From Rhizaria sp. SCN 62-66 (Eukaryota; Rhizaria, unplaced), in NCBI GenBank assembly GCA_001724265.1, contig MEDY01000145.1, positions 1 to 62,933 of the forward strand: a stretch of DNA of 62,933 nt. The letters run 5' to 3'. Every line of letters begins with the position of its first letter. Position 1 is the first letter of the stretch. The translations under genes were made by a program, and so were the position numbers. Positions 11,059 through 21,142 of the stretch are shown one piece after another. The notes beneath the pieces are model-generated. The model worked only from the letters and a program-made list of their open reading frames with translations, did not search any database and was not told the DNA's origin.

Positions 11059-11581
11059 GCTACGGCACATGAGTGAGTACGCAACGAAAGTTCCGTCAGT
11101 GAGCAAACGCAAAGAGTAGTGGATATACAAGCCAAATAAAGATTACTTTTTTAAAGTTACACAAACAACACATGTCTCATATGAGAGGCAACGCTCATTT
11201 CAAGATGAGCCTAGATGGCCGATGACTGTGTGCAGCCGCCATCACGGCCATCGAGAGGTGGCAGGCCGAGGCGGATCTCAAAGTGGGCCTCAACTGGCTG
11301 TGTCAGCTCACCATATGGGCGTCTTCCCACCGTGCCACCAGGTTGTCATTGCTTTGTCAAGATTTTACCGCTATTGAATCACTTTTATCTTTAATTGAAA
11401 TATGCATGTTGGCTATTTGGCTTCTCCACTATTCGAAATCAGATCTTGTCCTTCAGTGATTCTCTCCCTCAACCACCCTCTCATGTATCCGCCTCAACCC
11501 TGCCTTTCCTATCTCTTCATCTCGTGTTTCCCTTGCACCACGGCTTTATTCTTGCTTGCTGCTGCCAAGCCAACGCAGACC
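11059..11581. other. Divergent intergenic region with GC-rich patch
   Basis: It separates the start codons of CSL4 (-) and the GPR107-like gene (+). It is AT-rich except for about 11210-11345, which contains an 8-bp inverted repeat (GATGGCCG 11214-11221, CGGCCATC 11245-11252) and is described separately as a possible gene fragment. Confidence 0.4.
11226..11458 (+). pseudogene. Possible ARM/HEAT-repeat gene fragment
   Basis: This 77-codon stop-free stretch has G/C-ending codons at its 5' half, unlike the surrounding AT-rich spacer. The reading AAITAIERW-QAEADLKVG-LNWLCQLT resembles an armadillo-type helix pair, followed by a second helix-like part (HRATRLSLLCQD, AIESLLSLIE). It starts just after a TGA, has no convincing initiator and ends in TGA. 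It may be a decayed gene piece, an unplaced exon, or a 5' leader of the GPR107-like gene. The family match is by eye only. Confidence 0.25.
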
Positions 11582-13135
11582 ATGTTCGTGCGCAGGGGTC
11601 TTGCCTCTGTCTGCTCGCATGCGATTCTGTTCGTGGCGCTGCTGCTCGCTCTCTTGGGCGTCGCTTCCGCGCTCACTGAGACGGTCAGAATCACAAACGA
11701 CGCCCGCTCCGCCATCCTCCTCCGCTCCTTTGGCTTCCGCGCCGGCGGCTTCCTTAACGTCACGCTCACCAAGCACACCCTCGCGGTGCCCGCGACGACG
11801 ATCGACGAGCAGAAGAACCGCGAGGTGTACGAGCTGGCGCTCATGGTGGAGCGCTCCGACGCGCCCGCGGCCGTCGACGCGCTCGCCTCGGACGTCTGCC
11901 TGCACCGCACAGCGATGGACCAGTCATCCAAGGTGACTCTGCTGAACCGCAAGATGTGGGACCGCGTGAGCTACACGGCCACGATCACCGAACCCGGCTA
12001 CTACCACATCTACTACTCCAACTGCGAGCCGTCCTCCCTCGCCTCGTTCACCGCCTCTGTCTCCGAGTACAACCTTGCGCCGCGCTCGGGCACTCGCAAC
12101 TACCTCTCGGTTGGGCTGGAGGAGCTCCCGCGCCTCTACGCCGTCTTCTTCGCGATCTTCGCGCTGGAGCTCGTGCTCTGGGTGTGGACACTGGTCCGCA
12201 ACAAGGCCGACGTCAAGATGATGCACGTGCTCATGGGCACCGTGCTGCTCTTCAAGGTCCTCGCCGTGCTCTTTGAGGCCTTTAAGTACGACGTGCTTGC
12301 CTCCACCGGCCACAACAACGGCTGGGCCATCGCGTACTACGTCTTCAACACGATCCGCGCGCTGCTTATGTTCGCTGTCATCGTGCTCGCGGGCACTGGG
12401 TGGTCGTACCTCAAGCCGTTCCTGACGAACCGCGACAAGCAGTTTATCTTGGCCGTGTTGGTGGTGCAGATCATGGTCAACGCGGCGTGGATCGTCATCC
12501 AGGTCACCGAGCCCGCCTACGCCGGCTGGGGCACGTGGCGCGCAGTCTTCTACCTCATGGATCTCGTCTGCGGCATGATCATCCTGCTGCCCATCTACTG
12601 GTCCATCCAACACCTCTACCAGGAGGCCGAGACGGACGACAAGGCAAGTACTAGCCTCACCCGGCTCCGCAACTTCCGCCTCTTCTACCTCACCGTCATC
12701 GCGTACCTCTACGTCTCGCGCCTCGTCACCTTCCTCATCGAGAGCTCGGTGCCCTACTCGCTGCAGTGGCTCTCGCACGTCTTCGCCGAGACCTCAGCCA
12801 TCGGCTTCTTCTTCGTCGTGGGCTACCTCTTCCGCCCACAGCCGCTGAATCCTTACCTCGCGCTTGAGATCGCAGACGAGGAGAACGGCACCGAGCTCAT
12901 GTCCTTCTCCAAACAGTCCATCGCCAGCGCCAAGTCCTCAACCGCGGGCGGCGTCGTCGGCAGCAGCAAGCAGCGCGGGCCCGGCGGCAAGGATCTCGAG
13001 AGCGGACTTCCCGTGCCCGCGAGCGCGGACGACGACTTCGACGACGAGCCGCTCACTGACGTCGACGGCGGCGGCTACGGCCACCCCCAGGGCGCGCTCG
13101 GCGGCGGCGTTCCCGGCGACGACCTCGACATGTAA
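11582..13135 (+). CDS. GPR107/GPR108-like seven-TM (Lu7TM) protein
   Basis: Single exon, 517 aa, TAA. I use the ATG at 11582 rather than the upstream in-frame ATG at 11402, because it places a signal peptide (ILFVALLLALLGVASA) at the N-terminus as the family requires. A luminal beta-rich domain of about 160 residues follows, with cysteines and DRVSYTATI-EPGYYHIYYSNCEP, which is characteristic of Lung-7TM/GOST proteins. Seven hydrophobic segments run from about residue 183 to 420, beginning LYAVFFAIFALELVLWVW. The cytosolic tail is Gly/Asp/Ser-rich. GPR107-type proteins sit in the Golgi/endosomal system and are implicated in membrane traffic. The gene is divergent from CSL4. Confidence 0.88.
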   Translation: MFVRRGLASVCSHAILFVALLLALLGVASALTETVRITNDARSAILLRSFGFRAGGFLNVTLTKHTLAVPATTIDEQKNREVYELALMVERSDAPAAVDALASDVCLHRTAMDQSSKVTLLNRKMWDRVSYTATITEPGYYHIYYSNCEPSSLASFTASVSEYNLAPRSGTRNYLSVGLEELPRLYAVFFAIFALELVLWVWTLVRNKADVKMMHVLMGTVLLFKVLAVLFEAFKYDVLASTGHNNGWAIAYYVFNTIRALLMFAVIVLAGTGWSYLKPFLTNRDKQFILAVLVVQIMVNAAWIVIQVTEPAYAGWGTWRAVFYLMDLVCGMIILLPIYWSIQHLYQEAETDDKASTSLTRLRNFRLFYLTVIAYLYVSRLVTFLIESSVPYSLQWLSHVFAETSAIGFFFVVGYLFRPQPLNPYLALEIADEENGTELMSFSKQSIASAKSSTAGGVVGSSKQRGPGGKDLESGLPVPASADDDFDDEPLTDVDGGGYGHPQGALGGGVPGDDLDM

Positions 13136-13935
13136 GCGGCCGCCGTGCTAACTGCGAGGCTGTGGCCACATCGTTCTTTTTAGGAGCCTGTTCTGTATGT
13201 TTTTAGTTTGTGTATGTTACAAAGATAGTTGATCAGGGTTTTGTTTGCGTTTATGTTCACAGTTGCAGCATTACGGTGTACGTTTTGTTTGTTTGTTAGT
13301 GTGTGTATGTGTGGCTGCTGTTGTTGAATGTTTAAGTCGCATTAGCGTGGTTTATTCAGACCGCGCTTCTGTGACCTGAGCTGACAACCGTTTCGCGCTA
13401 TTGATCGTTGCTGTTGATGTTCGTGTGGCTTTAAAGTACTTTCGGCTCACGCACTGTTGGCGACGATCAGATGTAACGCAATCGCAGCACAGCGACTCTT
13501 ACTGCGGAATGTCAGCCATTCGCGGTCACTTGCTTGCAAACGCAACGCTATGCAGTGTGTGCGCACTGTTGCATGAACACGACGAGCAAGGGAAGCTGTC
13601 GAGATATATGTTTTTTTCTTCTTTTAAAACTACTTAGTCCAAATGAGTCGCACGTGTGATTCTTTGGTGCATCTTTTCATAAAGCCACTATTTTATTTCA
13701 TTGCAAACAGTCAAAGTTCGAATCCCACCACAAACGCTCAGGAGATCCAAACACTCTTGCGGCAGATCAATCATCAAATTAGGATCATGTCCTTAGAACC
13801 ACACCGTTCGTCAAAAGAGCTGCAACTACGTTTTTGTATAGAGTATTGTTTGAATGCGTAGTTATATATTTTGAAATCTCACCTGGACATCTGTTTGACC
13901 TTTGAATATGCTCTTCATACCCTTTCTGAAAAGGC
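13136..13935. other. Intergenic, T/G-rich then AT-rich
   Basis: 800 bp between two plus-strand genes. A TG-rich stretch near 13190-13320 looks like 3' UTR. No gene or convincing RNA is seen; a T-loop-like GTTCGAATCCC near 13715 lacks the rest of a tRNA. Confidence 0.4.
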
Positions 13936-16900
13936 ATGAGTGGAAGCAGCCAAGCGCTTGCGAACCTCCAGGCCTGGTTGGCGCAGCAAGAGAAGCGTCC
14001 CGGCTACGCCGACCTCTCTGCTCTGTCTGACATGATCATTTCTACCCCCGACGACGGTGAGGTTGAGTCCTTTGTCATTGGGATCCTCGGCGAAGCGTCT
14101 GGCATTAGAGACTTTCTCTCTGAACTCAAGCGTCGCCGCAAGCTCGTACGTCTACACCAGTTCTCGCTGTCAGTTCAGTTTCACATCAGAATCGCACCAT
14201 GCACCGCCTAACACACACTTAATCTCTACATTATTTTGCTCAGGCCCGCGACGGCTCATCTCAGCCCGCATCCGCTGTGGCAGTTCCTGTCGCAGTCGCC
14301 ACCCCTCGTGCAACGACACAGTCCTCCTCCATGGCCGCGCCGCGCAGCAGCGCCCATCGCCCGCACACGCCGCCGCTCGTTTCGGGCTCCAACGTCCCTG
14401 AATACTCGTACGTGCCCACGACCGGCAAGGCACCTCAGATCGTCGCCGCCGAGGCCGCGGTCGCAGCCGCCGCCGCCGCGACGGCCGAGGCGCTCGCTGA
14501 CGCAAAGACCTCCGCTTTCCCCACGCTCGCGCGCCCGCCCGCTCCCACCGCCGCGGCCGTCGTCGCCTCCGGTGGCGCCGCCGAGGACCTGAGCGCGGCG
14601 CTGCAGACGAGTCGCAACGTCAAGATCGTTGCCAAGAGGGCCAAGAAGCCCTCCGCGGCCGCAGCCGCGGCCGCCGCGGCCGCGTCTGGCGAGCGCCGCG
14701 TGTGCGGCTGCGGCGCGATGGAGCACGACCTGTACGCCAACTGCACAGCATGCGGGCGCGTACTATGTGCCGTCGAGGGCGAGGGCGCGTGTCCGTTCTG
14801 CGAGTCGTTCGTAACGATCGACTACACGCTCACCAACGAGGAGTTCGCTGCAGTCGTGGCCGAGACCGCCAACGACGCCTTTCTCGAGCGCCAGCGCAAG
14901 CACAGCGCCAACCGAACCCTCAGCGCGGCGGCCGCTGACAAGCGCGCTCAGAGCAGCAGCAGTAGCAACAACAACAACAACAACAACAAGAAGGCTGCGC
15001 CTGTGGCTGCGAAGTCTGCGCAGCAGCAGCAGCAGCTTGGCGAGGAGGAGGAGGAGGAGGAGGAGGAGTGCGCTCCTGAGCGCTACGGCGACGAGGAGCC
15101 GGCGTCGCTTAACTGCCGCGCGTTCCCGCAGTCCGGTGGCGTGACCTCGGTTGTGGGTGGCACTGAGGCCGAGCTGGGCGCACCGCTGTACGCGCAGGCC
15201 GCGTCGCGCTCCGTCCCACTGCCAGGCTCGCGCTCCGCAGAGAACAACGCCGCCGCGGCGGCCGCGGCGGGCGCCGACGACGCCGCGGCCGCGGGGCTGG
15301 CGGCGGCGCGCGCGCACCGCGACAAGCTGCTGAACCGCGCGGCGGTGCAGGGCCACCGGCCGCACGTGATTGACGAACAAGCCGACTTCTACGACTTCGA
15401 GGGCAACGCGTGGCTGTCCGAGGCGGAGAAGGAGGTCCGTCGCCGCAAGGCCGAGGAGGCCGACGAGCTTATCCAGCAGCGCCAGCGCCAGCGCACGCTC
15501 GACCTGGACCTCACGGGCGCGCTCTCAGGCGCCGGCGAGGTTACCGTGGGCTTTAACAGGGACGAGCGCGCGCAGATCGGCGCCGGCGGCGCGTTCGGCG
15601 TCACGGGCGACGTGTACAAGGAGGTGCAGAGCGAGCTGAGCCGCAAGGACCGCGCGCGCGAGGCCGCCGAGGCGCGCGACCTGCAGGGCCACTCCAGTGT
15701 CAAGGACGCCGTGACAGCGTTCCCCACGCTCAGCGGTGAGCGGGCCACCACGGCGCCGGCGGCGACGGCGGTGGCCGCCGCGGGCCAGCAGGCGACGACG
15801 GGCAAGTGGGGCGTGTTCGCCGACGCCTCGCGCGAGGCTATCGTCGCGCGCCTGCTGAGCAACGACACGCTGCACGGCCGCGCCAAGGCTGTGTACGACG
15901 CCTTGCAGGCCTCGCTCGCGGAGGCGGCTGAGACCGAGCGCGCGCAGGCCAAGACGCGCGCCACCCTCGCCGCCGCGGCGAACAACAGCAAGAGTGCCGC
16001 CGCGACGGGCGCGCTGGCCACTGGAGTTGCACGCACGCTCGGCGGACACGTCGCGGCGTGCGCGGGCAAGGGCAAAGGACCGGGTGCCGACGGTGCGCGC
16101 GCGGGCGGTCGGCTGCAGCACGACGTGCTGCCCGTCATTGCGGGCGAGGGTGCCGCTGACCAGGCACGTGGTCTCACCAATCTTTGCTACAGTTCAAAGA
16201 CTTGCACACGTTCAATATTTCGTGCAGTGCAATCATTGTTTATTTTACCTCACCTGTTTTTCCCCCCTCCTCTACCTCTTTGTTTGTGCTCATTACAGGA
16301 TGTTCTGCGTGACTAGCCCGAGATGCGCGGCCGCAAGGAGTACGGCACCAACGACGGCAGCTACAGCTCTGACTCTGCAGCCGGCGAGGACACGTTCGAC
16401 GGCTTCATGACCGTGGTTAATAAGTCTCGCGGCAGGGGCCCCAAGTCCACCAACGCGAGTAACGCGACTAGTAGCGCGCCTGGCGGTGCCACTGGCGGCG
16501 GCAGTAGCAGTCGTTTTGGCATGCTCGACTCGCTGCTCGAGGACACCGCAGATGCCGCCGAGCTCATCGGTCCCTCACAGCCGCCCGCGAACGCCTCAAG
16601 CGCCGCCAGCGCCACCGCGACGGCGACATCCTCCGCGCGCGCTGCGGGAACGCGCTTCAACATCCCGGCGTCGGCGCTGCAGCTGGCGCAGGCGCTGGCC
16701 GCAGCCGAGGAGGAAGAGAGCGCCGCGCACGCCGCGGCGTCCGCGGCCGGCGGCAAGAAGAGCCCGTACGTGCCGCTGACGACAGAAAACGCCACTGCGA
16801 GCGCAGGCGCGCCTGCGAACTTCCTGGCGCGCATGATGCTCGACGGCAGGGCGGAGGCGTTCACGGACGCGAGCGACAACGGGACTTGTTTGTCGATGCA

Positions 16901-17447
16901 CCAGCCCTGGGCGAGTCTGCTCGTGCACGGGCTGAAGCGCTTCGAAGGCCGGCCTTGGTTCACGCCCTTTAAGGGCCGGCTGTGGATTGCGGCGACGTCG
17001 CGCCAGCCGGAGCAGAGCGAGATCGACGAGCTGGAGGCCTTTTACCGCCGCGTCTACGGCGCTAACACGAGCAAGATGCCGTTCCCGCGCTCGTACCCAC
17101 ACGCCGCGCTGCTGGGCTGCGTCGACATGCTAGGCTGCTGGGACTCGGCGCAAATGGCTGAGTACGCGCGCGCGCACCCAACGTGGTGCGTCGAGCCCAA
17201 CGAGTCGCATCACGTGTTTGTGTGCGCCAACCCGCGCGTGCTGCCGAAGCCGATCCCGATGAGCGGCAACCACAAGCTGTGGACGCTGCCGGCCAAGATG
17301 CACAAGGGGCTCGCCGACACGCTTAAGCCCGTGGGCGACGCGTGGCTCAAAGAAGCTGTGGGGCTCCTGGACAAAGGTCCTAAGGTCAGGACAGTCAAAG
17401 AAGTCACTGAGCGTGTCACCGTCGAGAAGCCGACAAAGAGCTCGTAA
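13936..17447 (+). CDS. TRIP4: TRIP4/ASC-1-like transcription/ribosome-rescue coactivator
   Basis: Three exons: 13936-14145, 14244-16163 and 16299-17447, all phase 0, giving 1092 aa if the TAG at 16314 (residue 716) is sense. Intron 1 is GTACGT..TCAG. Intron 2 has a GCACGT donor and a strong polypyrimidine acceptor ending TTACAG. Domains: an N-terminal helical segment matching the TRIP4 start (residues 1-70); the C2HC5 zinc finger from about residue 224 (CGCG, CTACGR, CPFC); a conserved VIDEQADFYDF / WLSEAEKE segment; and a C-terminal ASCH domain from about residue 907 (CLSMHQPWASLLVHGLKRFEGRPW, RLWIAATS, LLGCVDMLGCW). TRIP4 is the scaffold of the ASC-1 complex, which works in transcription, alkylation repair and resolving stalled ribosomes. 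The protein is about twice the human length because of Ala-, Asn-, Gln- and Glu-rich inserts. A skipped-18-nt acceptor (GACTAG) would avoid the TAG but has no pyrimidine tract. Confidence 0.9.
14953..15069 (+). repeat. Trinucleotide tracts (AGC, AAC, CAG, GAG) in TRIP4
   Basis: Consecutive runs encode poly-Ser, poly-Asn, then after a short spacer poly-Gln and poly-Glu. They are in-frame simple repeats that lengthen the linker after the zinc finger. Confidence 0.85.
16164..16298 (+). other. GC-AG intron in TRIP4
   Basis: The donor GCACGT differs from the local GTACGT consensus only at position +2. The acceptor follows a long C/T tract and reads TTACAG. Frame is kept on both sides. Confidence 0.7.
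16314..16316 (+). other. In-frame TAG at start of TRIP4 exon 3
   Basis: Using the strong acceptor at 16298, exon 3 reads DVLRD-TAG-PEMRGRKEYG, in frame with the ASCH domain. The TAG is also usable as a weak alternative acceptor, so this case is less certain than the others. Confidence 0.55.
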
Positions 17448-17625
17448 GCTGTGACCGTGAGTCAGACCAACTCCTGTAAAACGGGAACTTGAATGAAAAA
17501 TAAACACATCCATTGACACCATAGAATCGTCAACTTGAGCCGAAAAACATTTTCTTATTTTTCATCATTGCATACCTCTCTAGACTTTTAATTAGAAACT
17601 TGAAGACATCGTTTAAGATTGCTTA

Positions 17626-20600
17626 ATGCGCTCTCAACGGGAGTACTATCTCTCCCCAAACGAAGGTACGCATCATCGAATGAAAACAACATGTCGCACG
17701 TGTTTTTTAAATAGATATCACACAGTCTCACTTTAGGAGCTTTTATCGGTTCAGCTTTGCGCAATGAGAGCGTTGATCAGGACAAGTACCTTCGGCGCGT
17801 GTTGAACCTGGCACGTTCTTACCACGATGCCGACTCCGTTGCAGCAATTGCAACTGGACCTGCACAGGCCATCAAGCCCCCGCTCAACGTTTGCCTTGCA
17901 GCTGGGCTCTGTCCACTCTGTTACTATGCGGTGACACCTAGCATTGGTCCGCGCGCCTTTGGTCTGACTGCAACCCCGTGCTGCGGTGGGCCTGTGCACA
18001 CGCGCTGCTTTGCGCAAGTCTTTCCCAGTACGTTGTCGCTCATTTCAAGTTGATAATGTTCACAGAGTGACCCCTGACTTACTTGCATCCTCAATTTTAA
18101 AAGCAGGACTTATGTCTCCACAATCTTTGTTCGATTTGTTTAGTCACTACGCGTGGGCCGTGTCCATACTGCAAAGAGACGATCTCAACGTCACCCCATC
18201 TGCCCCAGGCACGCCGTCCTCCGAATCCCGTTACCGCAGCTGCTCCAAGCGGCCCATCGCTAATGTTGCCGCAAATCACTGGCCCAGCGGTAATTCTGAC
18301 TGGACGCGACGCAGCCGCTTGGGTGGCAATGCAACAAGGACAGCAACAATTTGCCTACACTGACGATGACGATGATGACCAGGAGCCTCAGCAACATCAG
18401 GCTCAAGCTCAGCCGCAGAGCGCGCCCATCAGCCGACGCAGGGAGAAATACAAGCGGTCCGCAACTGGCATGTTTGCGCCAAAGGCGGGCGCCCCGCCGG
18501 TATCCACTGCAGCGTCCACTGCGCTGCCCGCGACTTCGCTCACAGCGTCGTCAGGTGGCGCGTTAGTCCGCAGCGGTGGCGTTGCGGAGCAGGAGGATGA
18601 GAGCGCCGCACCAGCACCATTAGTTCCGCTGCCACTGGCGCGGGAGCCGCGCGTAAAGCGCCCACGTGTTGCGGGGGCGCTGGTCTCTGCAGCTGGCACG
18701 CCGGTGATGTCGCAGACGCAATCCGATGTCAGCAGCAGCAACAATGGGCGCTTGAGCAACAGTGACGATGAAAAAGAGAACGCACCGGTTGCGGCTCTTG
18801 CCGAGGCCGCTGCAATGCCCGAGCACGTCGCGCACGCCAACGTCTCTTACGCAGCTGCGGACGATGCTGCTGCATCTGTCATTCCGCCGAAGACATTAGT
18901 GTCTGATGCAATTAGGGCAAGCACCGATGTGACGCCTGCTAGTGCAGCGCAGCAGGACGCCGCGAGGTTTATTGCCATTGCCATGACCGATAAAAGCACC
19001 ACAGGTATCGTTATAGAAGCACCAGTTCACACGCGGTCAGCACCGCGCAGTGCGTCATCAACACTTCGAACCGATGCCGCCACTAACGCCGACGTTAGGG
19101 CAACGCCGAGCAGGGAACGGTTGCCTCACCAGCCATCAGATGCGGTTGCGACTATTGGTGTAGCCTCTGTCGAAACAGTGGCGTCCACTGGTGCAGGCAG
19201 TGTAGACAAGGCTCCAACGCCAAAGATGACCACGCCCAAGCCACTGCCTTCTCTGCGACATGTTGCTGTTGCACAGTACGATTTGCTGCCTGAGATAATC
19301 GACATCACTCCGTGGGTTAAGGCGCAGACCCACGTTCTTACCATGTTGTATGGAGCACGGCGCCCCAGCGCAATGACGACGGCATGTCTGCAAGCGTTGC
19401 TTTCATCAACAGCCCTTGACGCTCACTGCGCGGCTGCGGCCATCGCCACGTTCACTGCTGCCGCCGACGCCGCTAAGACGGGCGCCACCCCGGGCACAGG
19501 CCCAGTCTCTCCTGCGCTGAGCTTGCAGGTGCTGCTAGCGCTGGACCTTGCGCCCGCTATTACCGGCCCTCTCACGGCGCTACCTGTGGCGACACTGATG
19601 CGATGTCCCAACGCTGCGCTCAGTGCCCTTGTCAGAGCGGGCTGCAGCGCAGCACTCGGGCCACTACCCCCTGCCGTTGTCGCCGCTGCTGTGGCCACCG
19701 ACGCGCGCAGGGCGGGGCGCAAAGATCCCTACGCGAGCGAAGTCGTCATGGCTCTGGCGCCGACAATCAGCGCTGTAACCGCAGTAAATACTGTGCGCGC
19801 AGCGTGTGGTCTCTTTGACGCAGCAGTGCCGGGACTTGCCTGGGTTAAGGAGTCCGGTTTATCAGCGCTCGCAAGCGTGTTTGCTGACAAGTACAACAAC
19901 AACACAAGTGCAGTCGTTGGTGGAGAAAGCGAGTTTGACAAGCGATGCTCGGCTGTAACTGCGTTCCGCAATCTAGTTGCAGCGCGCAACTGTGCGGTAG
20001 CGCACGCAGCCGCCGCGGCCGGCGCTGCAGCTGTTGCCGCAACTGCGCTCGCTGCAGCGTGGCGCTCGTTTACATCACAGAGCACGGTTGAGAGCACCGG
20101 TGCGCGATACTGCGAGCAAGCACCATTAGAACCAGCACTGGCGCTTGGAGGCCGGGAGTCACGCTGGCGGGCAGCAGGCGTTGCCTCAGTGCGCCAGGCG
20201 CTTATTGCGACTGCGCTTGCTGCAAACACGGATGGCGAGAGCAGCAGTTCTGCGACAGATGGTGTCCCTGTAAGTCGGGACGAGCTCGCACTAGTGCAGC
20301 AACGCGCGTGGCAGTTTACGCTTGCGGCAACGCAGGTGTGGGCGCTTACGGTTGCTGCGCGACAATGCGTGACAGCTGCTGCTGAGGCGTCGTTTAGGCT
20401 TGAAGGCGCCTTTGGAGGCAGGGCGGCGGCAGAGCATTGGCAGGTAGTCAAATACGGTAAGTTACGTTTCCATTATCTCACAACCGATTTGCTGAGCATC
20501 ACTGAACATAATTTCGTTTGTCGTTGGCTCATAGACTAAAGAGTTGTTTTTGCGTGCGACTGTTCCTTGCTATGCACAGAGCAACGTGCAATCTTTGAGG

Positions 20601-21108
20601 CTGTTTCGCAACATCCGATGCCAAAGGCTGTGTCAGCTGCTCTGAGCGCTTGCACTGCAGACGACACCGCTGCTGCAGTCACTGCACTTAGACAGGCAGT
20701 GGCTTTGCAGACTCTTGGCACGCCCGAAAGCACCGTTGTCTTGCGTGCTGTGGCATGCGATGGCGTCAGCTGCCACGATGGGACCATGCCACAAGCGTTT
20801 ACCTGCGTCACCGCAACAACAAGCACAGCAACGCCGCTGCATGTTGCTGTAAAAAACGTCCATGTCAACGCAGATGCGACTAGCAATAGTGGCCTTCAAC
20901 GCGCACGCCAACTGTGGTCTCAAGCACACAGTGTTGCTGCGGCCGTTGCCGCGACCGCAGGCGCAACAACTACGGACGCAAATCACATTGATGCAGCCAT
21001 TGACCCGCTTGCAGTGCAAGTTAACGCCGCGCTTCATACCAAGGATCTTGCCTGCGCTTACGCAAAGCACAGCGCGCCTTCAAGTACTATTACAGCAAGC
21101 TCAGAGAC

Positions 21109-21142
<34 letters not shown>

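Noticed and set aside
13700-13735. tRNA T-loop-like GTTCGAATCCC
   Set aside because: The flanking bases do not form a T-stem, and no A-box, anticodon arm or acceptor stem can be built around it.
17757-17759. TTG as start of the RING-like gene
   Set aside because: An ATG-initiated 40-base exon at 17626 with a GTACGC donor and a TTCAG acceptor joins the same frame.
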